From Gadus chalcogrammus (Eukaryota; Chordata; Actinopteri; Gadiformes; Gadidae), in the NCBI RefSeq assembly GCF_026213295.1, contig NC_079414.1:16689897-16753896 (forward strand): a DNA stretch of 64,000 nucleotides. The letters run 5' to 3'. Under the pieces are notes generated by a model. That model worked only from the letters and a program-made list of their open reading frames with translations, was not told the DNA's origin and searched no databases. The position numbers and the translations under genes are program-made. Below are positions 1 through 10,797 of the stretch, one piece after another; positions within the stretch are counted from its first letter, which is position 1; the number at the start of each line of letters is the position of its first letter.

Positions 1-651
1 ACTATGGATGACGTAGGCCGTTACAATTTTTGCCCCCGGTACAATTTTAAAGTGACACAGCCCATAGAACGCCTTGGTGCAAAGTTGTGAAATTTGGCAG
101 AGGTTCAGGACCCTCCCATTAGCCCATGAAGCTAATTTGAGGTCGCTAGCCCAACAGCTCTAGCGCCACCAACAGGTCAAAGTTCGACATGCATTCATGT
201 TTATAACTTTCGACCCATTCATCCAATATTCACAAACAATATATCATTGGATTCCTTAGGCCAAGACGAGTTCAACACACCTTATGTCGTCGTTTTGCGC
301 CATGATGGATTTTCCGTCATCTTAGTTTATGTCAAAAACCTTCAAAATGCTACTCCTATCACAAATTTGGTCCAATCATCTCGAAACTTGGCTTGATACA
401 GAACAATGAAATATTGTTCAAATTCAAAACCGTTTGCCCGCTACAGCCAATCAAATTCGACCGCGAAGCCGCCAAACAGGAAGTAAGCAAATATCTCTAC
501 AACCCTTTGAAATATCATAACCATACTTGGTACGTCATCGCGGAGACACTCAATGAATTTGGTGACCATTGACCTCTAGGGGGCGCTATAATTAACAAAG
601 ACGTGTTTTAACTCTTCTCTCGTCACATGAGTATATTTCCCCTATATATAT
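1..651. repeat. Dispersed repeat, copy A, left of the LINE
   Basis: No coding potential is seen. The part from about 360 to 600 is clearly related to 5990-6510. Both contain a CCAATCATC..GAAACTTG block, an AAACCGTTTG block, GCCAATCA, AAGCCGCC..AACAGGAAGTAAGC and a closing GGTGACC..TTGACCTC..GGGGG block in the same order. The resemblance is moderate, so the copies are old. The LINE body ends directly at its right edge, which suggests that the LINE landed next to or inside this family. The family identity is not known to me. Confidence 0.6.
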
Positions 652-949
652 AGGCAAGGCAAGGCAAGGCAACTTTATTTATATAGCACTTTTCATACAC
701 AAGGCAGACTCAAAGTGCTTCACATATAAACATTGTTATACATTAAAATAAAATAATAGATAGTAAAAGAAAACATATGCAAAGAAATGAGTAAAATAGA
801 AAGTTAAAAAGGAAAGTGCAATGTATTTAAGAAAGTTAAAAAGGCATTTTAGTAAAATAAACCTAAAGTATTTAAGATTTAGCAGAAAGCTAAAGCAAAC
901 ATAAAAGTCTTCAATCTTGTTTTGAAGGTGCTCAGAGTTGGGGCAAGTC
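652..949 (-). other. LINE 3' UTR and terminal pentanucleotide tail
   Basis: After the ORF2 stop the minus strand runs through A/T-rich sequence. It then meets a block reading CACTTTGAGTCTGCCTTGTG on the minus strand (about 696-715) and a TATATAAATAAAGTTGCC block, ending in about four CCTTG units. Such a stem-like end with short tandem units is typical of the priming region of L2-type elements. The function as a reverse transcriptase recognition end is inferred from the family. Confidence 0.7.
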
Positions 950-3814
950 TTAAATCCTCAGGGAGTTTATTCCAGCTATTTGTTGCATGTAACTAAATCC
1001 TGCTTTCCCATGTTTCGTGTTTACTCTGGGGATAATTAACAGATTGGTCTCAGAAGATCTTAGTGTTCTAGAAGGCTTATGTAGTGTAAGCATATCAGTT
1101 AAATATTTTGGGCCTAAACCATGTAGGGATTTATAGGTTAGCAACATGATTTTAAAATCAATTCTCTGACCTACAGGAAGCCAATGTAACGATTTAAGAA
1201 TTGGTGTAATATGTTCAAATTTTTTGGTCTTTGTTAATACTCTAGCAGCAGCATTCTGAACAAGCTGAAGCTTCCTTAGAGTTTGTTTTGGGAGACCTGT
1301 AAGGAGACCATTGCAGTAATCAAGCTTACTAGTGATAAAGGCATGTAAAATTTTTTATAAGTCTTCTGTGGACATGAGCCCTCTAAGTCTTGCTACATTT
1401 TTAAGGTGATAATATGCAGATTTTGTAACTGATTTGATGTGACTTTCGAAATGTAAATCAGAATCCATGATAACCCCTAGGTTTCTGGCTTTGATTGAGG
1501 TTTTCAGGGACAGAGAGTGAAGGTGTTGGGTTACTTTAAGCCTTTCCGTTTTAGCACCAAATACAATTATCTCTGTTTTATCCTCATTTAGCTGAAGGAA
1601 ATTTCGGCACATCCAGTCTTTCACTTGCTCAATGCACTGGCACAGCAGATCTATGGGCCGATAGTCATTTGGTGATAGCGATACATAGATTTGCGTGTCA
1701 TCAGCATAGCAATGATGGTCAATATTGTTATTATGCATGATTTGCCCTAGTGGGAGCATGTAGATGTTGAATAAAGAGGGTCCTAAGATCGAACCTTGTG
1801 GGACTCCACACATCACGTTGGTTGATTCTGATACAAAGTCGCCGATGGAAACAAAGTAGTTCCTATTTTGTAGGTAGGATCTGAACCAATTTAAGACTGT
1901 GCCTGAAAGCCCCACCCAGTTTCTAACCTGTCCAAAAGTATTGTATGGTCTACAGTGTCGAATGCAGCACTGAGGTCTAGTAGCATTAGTATTGAGGTTT
2001 TGCCAGAGTCTGTGTTAAGACGGATGTCGTTTACAACTTTAATGAGGGCGGTCTCAGTGCTGTGCAGGGGTCGAAATCCTGATTGGAAGGTGTCATAACA
2101 ACCAGTTGATGCCAGGAAGTGATTAAGTTGCTGGAGGACAACTTTCTCAATGATTTTACTTATGAAGGGCAGATTTGATATTGGTCTGTAGTTGTTAGTA
2201 ATAGAGGTATCTAGGCTCCGCTTTTTTAAAAGGGGTTTAATAACTGCAGTTTTCAGGGCTTTTGGGAAGTTGCCTGACTGGAGAGAGTTGTTAACTATCT
2301 GCAATATGTCTATTGCTAGGCAGTCAAAAACATTCTTAAAGAGGTTGGTAGGTAAAGAATCAAGGCAACAGGTGGATGGCTTTAGTTGTGTAACAGTTTC
2401 CACAAGAGTTTTAGAGTCAATAACATTAAAGCATGCCATCCCTGCCACGTTACTTTTGCCTGAACAGGGTGGTAGTCCAACATTTTTGTTTGAAGTGGAG
2501 ATATTGATGGAGCGTCTGATGCCTTCAATTTTATCAGTATAAAAAGCTGCAAACTCATTGCATTACTGCGTGGAATGGAGATCAGGTGGAATTTGTGTTG
2601 GGGGGTTGGTCAGTCTGTCAACAGTTGCAAATAGGGTTTTTGCATTATTATTATTGGATTTAATGATATTGGAGAAAAATGTTTCTCTAGCACTTTTTAA
2701 GTCTGAATTGTAGGCACGGAGGCTCTCTTTGTAGATATCATGGTGAATTTGAAGTTTTGTTTTACGCCAGATGCGTTCAACCTTCCTGCATTCTTTTTTC
2801 TGTGCTGTTACAGAGGCAGCTTTTCTCCAGGGTGCCTTTTGCTTTCCAGAAATCGTTTTAACCTTATAAGGTGCAATGACATCCATGATTTTCAAAATTT
2901 TCAAATTAAAGTTTTCTACAAGATCATCAGCAGAACATGGGTTGAGAGGTGGTAGTAAGGAGATGGCCTTTCTAAAAAGTACATACGATTCTTCATTGAT
3001 ATACCGTTTTTTGACAGTATTTGATTTTGTCTGTATGTCGGGAATAAAAGATATATTAAAGAAAACACAAAAGTGGTCAGACAAGGAAGGATCAGTCACA
3101 GAGAGATCAGAAACATTGAGGCCCTTTGTGATAACCAGGTCTAGAGTGTGGCCCTTACAATGAGTAGTCTCTTTCACATGTTGGGACAGTTCAAATGTGT
3201 CCAAAATGGTAAAAAGTTTTTTTGCACACTTGTCATTCAAATCATCAGTATGAAAATTGAAGTCACCAGTTATAACTAGACAGTCAAAGTCTGTGGAGAT
3301 GCTAATCGAAAAAATTTGCAGAGTATGTGGGTGGCCTGTAAATAATTAATAGGAGAACTCTGGGGGAGCATTTCAATACAGCACAAAGGTATTCGAATGA
3401 TGGAAAATCACCAAATAACATCTGTTTCCCCTGAAAATCATTTTTAAATATAACAGCAACCCCTCCACCTCTTTTTCCAGATCTACATGCATCAAAAAAG
3501 TTATAGTTGGGGGGAGCTGTCTCTATCAGAACGGTTGCACTGTTATTTTGTTCCAGCCATGTTTCAGTTAAAAACATAAAATCCAGTTTAGAGGAGGTAA
3601 TAAAATCATTAACTAAAAATGATTTGTTATTAAGAGACCTAACATTAAGTAGACCCATCCTGATGGTGTTGTTGATAGGCTTTAAGGTTGTTTTTGGTTT
3701 GGAGGAAATATGTATGAGATTTGTGAGGTTAGCAGTGTGTCTACGTTTCCCTTTGTTTACTCTCTTAGTGGTTACAGCAGGAATGCAAAAGTTGCCATGT
3801 TTTGACATAGACAA
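950..3814 (-). pseudogene. LINE ORF2 (endonuclease + reverse transcriptase), decayed
   Basis: The reading frame is split into four open blocks. Block 3814-3302 starts the endonuclease (GLLNVRSLNNKS, then TETWL and GGGVAVIF). Block 3240-2563 carries the rest of it, with HTLDLVITKG and a SDH motif. Block 2562-1891 opens the reverse transcriptase (NYRPISNLP, QSGFRP, LDLSAAFDTVDH). Block 1915-1355 holds GVPQGSILGP and the catalytic YADD at about 1697-1708. The frame then continues past a TAA near 1353 to the true stop at about 950 (SKLDYCN, LHWLPV, YKSLHGLGPKYL). I count two frameshifts (near 3300 and 1915) and two nonsense codons (near 2562 and 1353). The catalytic residues remain readable, so decay is recent to moderate, but the enzyme cannot be made as one chain. 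Confidence 0.9.
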
Positions 3815-3880
3815 CCTTGGGTTCAGCAGATTATGCGAAACGTCCTTTATACTTTGTCTACGGCTGAACCCTTTTTTGTC

Positions 3881-5446
3881 TCAGTAATACTCAGGACTAC
3901 TATCAGTACAGGGGGCGGGGGGCTGGGGCGCCCTCCGCTTTGGTGTTATCAGCCTGTGGGAATGACCTGGCGATGCTATCATTGACACAGATGCAAGTTT
4001 GATGCCTACATATTCCTGTTTCTTAAATTCAGCTGGAAAATCGCAAAGGGAGGAGACAGTGGAGCTGGAGTTGTTGTGGCTATGGGAGAGATGAGGAGGG
4101 GGGTGGCCGTTCCTCGCCAAGCCAGCATCAGCGATGGGGGAGGGCACGGTGTCCATGGTGTCGGGCAGGCTGTTGTCTCTCTTCAAGGTCTTTGGTCTGT
4201 AATGCAGAGGAGGGGGGTGGCCGTTCCTCGTCAAGCCAGCATCAGCGATTGGGGAAGGCACAGTGTTGATGGCGTCGGGCGGGCTGTTGTCTCTCTTCAA
4301 GGTCTGTGGGCTGTCTGTCGGGCGGGCTGTCTGTATCTGTGTGTCAGATAGTGGCAGAGTAGATGTGTGGGGGAGGCTGTAGTCTCGCTTCTTCTCAACC
4401 TGTGTTCTGATTGCGGCCTGTGCGTCAGACCATGGCAAGATTGTGGCCTGTGCGTAAAGCGAGAAGAGAAGATTGTCCCTCAACAGTTTTGAGCCTAACC
4501 TGTTTGGGTGTAGGCCATCTGCTCTGAAAAGATATTTGCGCCCCCAGAATAAGTTGAAATTGTCAATAAAGCCCCTTCCTCTTTCATTGCAGACTCTGGA
4601 AAGCCATGTATTCAGTGCAAGTAGACGACTGAATCTGTTTATTCCCCTGTCAACTGATGGTATGGGTCCACTGATGAATGAGTTGATGTGTATTTTGTCC
4701 AGTGTATCCAATAGATCAGTGTAATCCCTCTTCAGAAGTTCTGACTGTTCTCTTTGAATATCATTAAATCCTGCATGCACAATAATCTGTGAGATTTTGG
4801 GGTTTTCCAATATGATTTTGGCTAGTTTATGGTTGATATCACTAACCATTCCATATGGGAAGTTGCATGTTTTGATCTTCTTACCGGTTATATCCTTGAT
4901 GGTTGAGTCTCCTATAATCAGAGTGTCTGGTTCATCTGCTTCCTCTGAGATGGGCCCTTGTTGGACGGTGGCAGACACATGCGCAGCCCGCCTCCGTGGC
5001 GACTGGTTGTTCCATGTCTGTCCGTACCGTCTGTCCGGACACATTTCAGGGGTCAGGGGTGCACAGGTGGCCGAGGCATGCGCAGCTCGCTTCCATGGCG
5101 ACTGGTTCATGTTCCGTCTCTGTCCGCACTGTCCGTCCGGACGCATCTCGGGGCTCAGGGGTGCATGGGTGGCAGGCTCGTTCGTGGACTCTTGAAGTGG
5201 CAGGAACCGGTTCTTCAGTGGCAGGGTTAATTTCAGTGACGGGCTAATCCGGCTGATAACTTCAGCTTTGGGTGGTTTAGCATTTGGCGTTGAGTGATCT
5301 TGTTGATTCACTTTGGTATGTTGTTTTGGCTTAGCGCCGACTCTGTGCCAGTGAAACGCAGCTGGAACTGTCTCTCTCTTGTCCAGCTTCGGGAAGGATA
5401 CAGTGTAGCTTTGATCATCTTGCTGTATCTGAGTGAGCTCAGCAAA
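3881..5446 (-). CDS. LINE ORF1 with SGNH/GDSL esterase-type domain, 5' end missing
   Basis: One uninterrupted minus-strand frame ends at 3881. A GTG at 5311 begins a 476-codon stretch, but about 45 further codons are open upstream to the element boundary, so the real start is lost and GTG is not a supported start. Counting from 5311, esterase block I is LIIGDST at residues 131-137, block III is HAGFND at 179-184 and block V is DGLHPN at 265-270. The Ser, Gly, Asn and Asp..His residues expected for an SGNH hydrolase are therefore all present. The N-terminal part holds a degenerate duplication (PLSPEMRPD.. and PLTPEMCPD..). The proline-rich C-terminal part holds another (TLKRDNS..VPSPIADAGL twice). 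In L2 elements ORF1p binds nucleic acid, and the role of the esterase is unsettled. Confidence 0.85.
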   Translation of the reverse strand, partial: FAELTQIQQDDQSYTVSFPKLDKRETVPAAFHWHRVGAKPKQHTKVNQQDHSTPNAKPPKAEVISRISPSLKLTLPLKNRFLPLQESTNEPATHAPLSPEMRPDGQCGQRRNMNQSPWKRAAHASATCAPLTPEMCPDRRYGQTWNNQSPRRRAAHVSATVQQGPISEEADEPDTLIIGDSTIKDITGKKIKTCNFPYGMVSDINHKLAKIILENPKISQIIVHAGFNDIQREQSELLKRDYTDLLDTLDKIHINSFISGPIPSVDRGINRFSRLLALNTWLSRVCNERGRGFIDNFNLFWGRKYLFRADGLHPNRLGSKLLRDNLLFSLYAQATILPWSDAQAAIRTQVEKKRDYSLPHTSTLPLSDTQIQTARPTDSPQTLKRDNSPPDAINTVPSPIADAGLTRNGHPPPLHYRPKTLKRDNSLPDTMDTVPSPIADAGLARNGHPPPHLSHSHNNSSSTVSSLCDFPAEFKKQEYVGIKLASVSMIASPGHSHRLITPKRRAPQPPAPCTDSSPEYY

Positions 5447-5969
5447 CTATATACCCCTACTATCCGTACTTCCTAGCCAAAATTTTAGTACGTAGTACGT
5501 TCCAATTCAGATCCGGCGAAAAGAAGTATACTTCAAGGACCCGGATGTCGTACTCAAAACGGGCTAATCGTGAAGTGTGGATCGAAGGACACTTTCCGTA
5601 CTCAACGGCAGCCATCTTAGCTACGTAGCGGAAGAGGCGGAGCCAGGCTGAGCCAAAGTCGGCGCATTTTCCACATAGCCTGCATTAATAGAGTCATTTT
5701 GTAGTTTTTATAGTTTTTATAGCTTTTTATAGCTGCTAGGCGTAAATAGTTCACCGTTCAAAGCGGGATGTTTATTGCGGGGGAGGAGCCGCGGCGGCAG
5801 TCGTGATCGTAATTTCCGGTTAGTGCACCACGGAGTACTCGATTTGGAACAGCACTCACATCTGAAAAATTAACGTACTCAGTGAGTACGTTATCCGTAC
5901 TACCCGTACGGATAGTATACCTTTAAGTATACTCATGGAAGTACGGGTATTGGAACACGGCACTGGTGA
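5447..5969. mobile_element. Remnant of short inverted-repeat DNA element (MITE-like)
   Basis: The segment is full of GTAC/CCGTAC motifs. Its right end, read on the minus strand, gives GTGTTCCAATACCCGTACTT and then ACTATCCGTAC. The left end on the plus strand gives CTACTATCCGTACTTCC followed by GTTCCAATTCAGAT. These act as imperfect, partly offset inverted termini with no coding frame between them. The outermost left terminus is not seen and the LINE ORF1 begins there, so the left end was probably cut off. The superfamily is not assignable by eye. Confidence 0.5.
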
Positions 5970-5989
5970 TACTCTCAGACGGCCCCATA

Positions 5990-6510
5990 TAGCTCAGAAA
6001 ATATTTCAGAAATTGGCGGCCATGTTGAAAGTTGTCAAAATCAACATTTCATATCCACAGGCCACAGATTATGTCCAATCATCATGAAACTTGCCCTATA
6101 TGATCTTCAGACCAAGCCGAACAAACGTGCTAAGCTTCTTTTTTAAATTCTAAACCATTTGGCCGTCACAGATCATCCAACTTGACGGCAAAGCCTGGCC
6201 GCCATGTTGAAAGTTGTCAATATCAACATTACATATCCACAGGCCACAAATTATGGCCAATCATCATGAAACTTGCCATATTTGATTTTCAGGCCAAGTT
6301 GAACAAACCTGCCAAACAGCTTTTTCTAATTCCAAACCGTTTGGCCGTGGCAGCCAATCATACTTGACGGCAAAGCCGCCTAACAGGAAGTAAGCCTGTT
6401 CTCAGCAACTCTTAAACATATCACAGCCAAACTTGGTACATAGACTCATGACATCATTCTGGGGACAGTCAAACAATTTGGTGACCTTTGACCTCAGGGG
6501 GACGTCAAAC
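5990..6510. repeat. Dispersed repeat, copy B, with two tandem 182-bp units
   Basis: GCCATGTTGAAAGTTGTCAA occurs at 6019 and again at 6201. Both are followed by ATCAACATT, CATATCCACAGGCCACA, CCAATCATCATGAAACTTGCC and AAACC-TTTGGCCGT, giving a 182-bp period. The end of the second unit runs into AAGCCGCCTAACAGGAAGTAAGC and GGTGACCTTTGACCTCAGGGGGAC, which matches the end of copy A at 360-600 in the same orientation. The open frames here are short and unsupported. Confidence 0.7.
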
Positions 6511-7069
6511 AACAATGACTTTATTTACCATTACGCCCACTTACAATAAACTGCAATTCTTGCCGCATACTCACATAACGCTGGAGTTCATTCCACCAGC
6601 TGTCGTTATTACCAATTACCGAGACGGTCGTCATGTAGCAACCTAGCCGACTACGTCCGTCTGGCAGAATTAGCTCATCGAGTCCCATTATGCTTGACAC
6701 CCACATTGCTGCATGCAGCTATATTTATTATTATAAATATTATTATCAGATGCATTCTCCCTTTGATTCAAGCTAAATAAATAAATTAAAAGCTCTTTGT
6801 TGCAACCTTGTGACATCTGTATACAATTGTAGCTCGATATGTGATTGTATCAAAGGCAGTTTGAAATCATCACCTGAAACATTTTAAGCGTTTTGATTGG
6901 TTGCTGCATGAAAATAGTTTCAAAGAGTTCGAGTGACTGTCGCTCCTCAGGTTCAAACACATTTCTAATGCATCGCAGAGGTCTTTAAACCATGCAACCC
7001 AATTCAACTGCAGAGCCAAATGGGTACAGCTTGTCCTACTTAGGTATGTGCACACCATTTTAATATGAT
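6511..7069. other. Non-coding stretch, nothing recognised
   Basis: I see no exon matching the expected next part of inpp4b and no clear repeat. About 6715-6800 is AT-rich. The short open frames on the minus strand have no family features. Confidence 0.6.
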
Positions 7070-7320
7070 GTGCATGTATTTACCTGTCTGTCAACTGTGG
7101 CACCCATTGCACTCCTGACCATCCCTGGAAGAAGGGATCCCCTACACTGCGTTTCTTCTCAAGATTTCTTCCTTGCTGATTCAAGGGAGTTTTTTCTTGC
7201 CCGTGTGGGGGCATGGGTAAAGGGGGGTGTCACAAATATTTGGCCTGTTAAGCCCTTTGAGACTGTAATGGTGATTAAGGGCTATACAAATAAAATTGAA
7301 TTGAATTGAATTGAATTGAG
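7070..7320 (+). mobile_element. LINE/SINE-type 3' tail with (ATTGA)n end
   Basis: The block has the layout common in teleost retroposon tails: AGGGAGTTTTTTCTTGCC, then a G-rich patch, then CCTTTGAGACTGTAATGGTG, AAGGGCTATACAAATAAA, and a terminal run of about five ATTGA units near 7293-7319. It is a 5'-truncated insertion on the plus strand, opposite in direction to the LINE at 652-5446. Assignment to an L2-related family is from memory of such tails and not certain. Confidence 0.7.
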
Positions 7321-7778
7321 CCAACTTATGTATGTGGCTCCCACATTAGTGTTTTGGTTAGGTTAAGGGGTCAAAGATTAGGCTAATGGTATGTGTTTTT
7401 TGGGATCGGGTTAATGTTAGGGTTATGGTTAGGTTGACGGGATACGGTTGGGGGTTGGCTAGGGTTATGGTTAGGGAGAACAAATGGGGCTTAAGGTAAA
7501 GATCGCCAGGGGCATGTATAGGCCAAGCTCTACCCTTGGCTCTGTGGTGAGCAACCTCTTACTCAATTGCAACTTACCACCAACTCATGTTGCTTGAAAG
7601 ACTCACTGTGTAATGCCATCCTAGGTGCTGATTCCTGTTAGTTATACAAACCGCGTCCAAGCACTATCCTAGTTTTACACATAATGTACAGTTTCTCTTT
7701 CTGCGTAGTGTACAGTGGGAGTGATCCTCCCACTCAGGAAGAGGACACTGCTGGGCCCCAGAGCCCGCCCATCCTCAC
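7321..7778. other. Intron downstream of inpp4b E12, with TTAGGG-like degenerate patch
   Basis: Between about 7355 and 7475 the plus strand is rich in GGTTAGG, GTTAGGGTTATGG and similar words, a degenerate telomere-like composition often seen in fish introns. The rest up to the E12 donor has no recognised feature. Confidence 0.55.
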
Positions 7779-7905
7779 CGCCGGCCGCAGATGGAAGGCT
7801 GGCGGTCACTGAGGTCGTCCGTCTTGGCCTCTGTGATCTTGAAGGACACTCTGTGCAGATCCGAGATCCCGATCTCCATGTCTTCCAGCATGCCGATCTC
7901 CTCAC
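7779..7905 (-). CDS. inpp4b: inpp4b exon E12
   Basis: The acceptor is TGTGAAG at 7906-7912 and the donor is CG/GTGAGG at 7779/7778. The exon starts with two bases (GT) that complete the Ser codon split with E11, then reads EEIGMLEDMEIGISDL, HRVSFKITEAKTDD and ends in ICGRR. This matches the conserved segment that leads into the phosphatase domain. It is 127 bp and ends after the second codon base. The next exon should begin with the EHYVV-like segment; none is visible down to position 1. Confidence 0.92.
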
Positions 7906-8370
7906 CTTCACAACACAGCACAGAGCAGCGGCGTGTCAGAGCTCCATCCTGAGACGCTCACCCAGAGACTCTGACTGACTGGATCACGATGCCTACAGTA
8001 TTGGCTGTTGTACATGTTTATCTGCCTTATTGATCGCCTTTGTACTGATGTCTCAGATATTATCACTCCTCTGGTTCAATTCCCACCGATGGTCCTATGT
8101 TACATTTCATTCCTTCCCGATTTCAAACCACTCTCTAAAACAAATAATACATCCTAAAATCTGCATGTAAGAAAAGAAATTGCAATTAATCTGAAAATCT
8201 GTAATTACAAAGAGAGAGGGATGACCCATGACCTCTTGCTTCCAAAATGCCCTGCTTTTTGTCACTGTGGGAACAGCCAAAGCTAAACCTTCAGGGAAAT
8301 CCTTTTGAACGTGTAGTATAAAAATAACTCTTAATAAGTAGTAGTTTTAGGGACACTGGAAAGCGCAGGT
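7906..8370 (-). other. Intron E11/E12, part downstream of the minisatellite
   Basis: This is non-coding sequence between the end of the tandem donor array and the E12 acceptor. I recognise no gene, RNA or transposable element in it. Confidence 0.6.
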
Positions 8371-9049
8371 GGGTTACTCACTGTAGGTGCTAAGGGCCCC
8401 AGGCGGGCTGTGGTACTCACTGTAGGTGCTAAGGGCCCCAGGAGGGCTGTGGTACTCACTGTAGGTGCTAAGGGCCCCAGGCGGGCTTTGGTACTCACTG
8501 TAGGTGCTAAGGGCCTCAGGCGGGCTGTGGTACTCACTGTAGGTGCTAAGGGCCCCAGGCGGGCTGTGGTACTCACTGTAGGTGCTAAGGGCCTCAGGCG
8601 GGCTGTGGTACTCACTGTAGGTGCTAAGGGCCCCAGGCGGGCTGTGGTACTCACTGTAGGTGCTAAGGGCCTCAGGCGGGCTGTGGTACTCACTGTAGGT
8701 GCTAAGGGCCCCAGGCGGGCTGTGGTACTCACTGTAGGTGCTAAGGGCCTCAGGCGGGCTGTGGTACTCACTGTAGGTGCTAAGGGCCCCAGGCGGGCTG
8801 TGGTACTCACTGTAGGTGCTAAGGGCCTCAGGCGGGCTGTGGTACTCACTGTAGGTGCTAAGGGCCCCAGGCGGGCTGTGGTACTCACTGTAGGTGCTAA
8901 GGGCCCCAGGCGGGCTGTGGTACTCACTGTAGGTGCTAAGGGCCTCAGGCGGGCTGTGGTACTCACTGTAGGTGCTAAGGGCCCAAGGCGGGCTGTGGTA
9001 CTCACTGTAGGTGCTAAGGGCCCAAGGCGGGCTGTGGTACTCACTGTAG
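8371..9049 (-). repeat. 39-bp minisatellite containing the E11 splice donor, 18 donor copies
   Basis: On the transcript strand the word CTACAGTGAGT recurs every 39 bp from 9049 down to 8386, an interval of exactly 17 x 39 = 663 bp, giving 18 copies. Each unit consists of 12 bases of exon E11 (AGCACCTACA region), the GTGAGT donor and 21 further intronic bases ending GGCCCTT. Translated in the exon frame a unit reads SEYHSPPxALSTY, where x is W, E or G, with no stop until a TAA just after the last copy. The order of x from the exon outward is W W E G G E G E G E G E G E G G G; one unit has Q for H. Because 39 is divisible by three, use of any donor keeps the phase needed by E12. Confidence 0.95.
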
Positions 9050-9168
9050 GTGCTCAGCAGGCTCTCAAACTGGGCCAGCACCCCCACCAGATGGAGCTGC
9101 TTCAGGAAGCCCTCGTCCTGCATGCCAGCAGACAGCCGCATGACGAACCCACAGGCCAGCGCAGACAA
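9045..9168 (-). CDS. inpp4b: inpp4b exon E11, last exon before the donor array
   Basis: The acceptor is TGTACAG at 9169-9175 and the first donor is CTACA/GTGAGT at 9045/9044. The exon reads [41 protein letters not shown] and ends after the first base of the next Ser codon, which E12 completes. It is 124 bp, with phase 0 at the start and 1 at the end. The upstream intron consists of (TG)n right to the acceptor with no ordinary pyrimidine tract. Downstream, 17 more identical donors follow. If a distal donor is used the protein gains multiples of 13 residues. Confidence 0.94.
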
Positions 9169-9170
9169 CT

Positions 9171-10028
<858 letters not shown>

Positions 10029-10029
<1 letters not shown>

Positions 10030-10797
10030 TTTGTTAGGAGTGTGACTACTATATAACCAGTAATTGTGCTTCCATTGAAGTATGAACTAGCATTCCCTGC
10101 ATTAGGCCTTGCCATTACTGCTCTGCCTTCTTGGATTTATTTTGTACATGTGCAACTTCAGAAACAAAGTCTTCAGACATCTGTACAACTTTGGAAACAC
10201 TGCAGTGCCTGGAGCAGGAAACTGAAAATAATCCATGTGGACATTAGGGAGCCTGTGTGTGGAAGTCGTAACACAACCAACCTTATTATTAATGTTAGCT
10301 ATAAATCTGGAGGAGAAAGCCCTGCCAAAGCACCTCTGGCTTGTAAGTAGGAGTAGGGGTAGGCTGGGGGTCAAGTCTGACAGCTGGCCAGACAGGAGAA
10401 CGTAAAGTCGACCGACAGCCAGCGCTAAGCGGGATTTGTCGCAGCCATGATTCAGGACAAGGAATGCCGAAACAAGAATTTGAGGAGCAGGTGGGAGTCT
10501 TGCTGGATCCAACCCAGTGTCATTTGGAGCTGGGAGTTGACCACTGAAAACACAACACTATCCTCCACTTTATATTATTAACGGTGACAGTCCGAAATTT
10601 GACTTTTATATCAAAACCATTTTTACGTCATTGCATGTATTTTAGATCATAACGGTGTGGGAACTACACGCCCCAACTCTCAGCCCAAAACATGATTTCT
10701 AAAATCTCATAGTGTTCGACTTCCATCTGAAACAGTGGGTTTACTGGCTCTTTAAGTGTTTTTCTCCGTGCCTTATTGGAGAACCTTGGCTACCTAC
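10029..10797 (-). other. Intron E10/E11, non-repetitive part
   Basis: Lies between the CA array and E10. Open frames of about 94 and 136 codons on the two strands have no recognisable protein features. No other feature was seen. Confidence 0.6.

Larger units (their letters stand above)
652..5446 (-). mobile_element. L2-like LINE retrotransposon, 5'-truncated
   Basis: The minus strand carries, in transcript order, an ORF1 with an SGNH/GDSL esterase-type domain, an ORF2 with apurinic-type endonuclease and reverse transcriptase, and a short 3' UTR ending in a pentanucleotide tail (GCCTT units; GGCAA on the plus strand at 652-670). An esterase-bearing ORF1 is known from fish L2 elements such as the zebrafish ZfL2 type, which is the basis for the clade call. 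The ORF1 frame is still open where recognisable LINE sequence stops near 5446, so the 5' end is missing. ORF2 carries frameshifts and stops, so the copy is not autonomous. Its direction matches inpp4b transcription, and it lies in the intron downstream of E12. Confidence 0.88.

Noticed and set aside
652..5446. Active, full-length LINE
   Set aside because: The 5' end is missing and ORF2 has two frameshifts and two nonsense codons.
7355..7475. Interstitial telomere array
   Set aside because: TTAGGG-like words are scattered and degenerate. No run of perfect hexamers is present.
8371..9049. CRISPR-like array
   Set aside because: The 39-bp units are adjacent, nearly identical and lack distinct spacers. 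The locus is a vertebrate exon/intron border.
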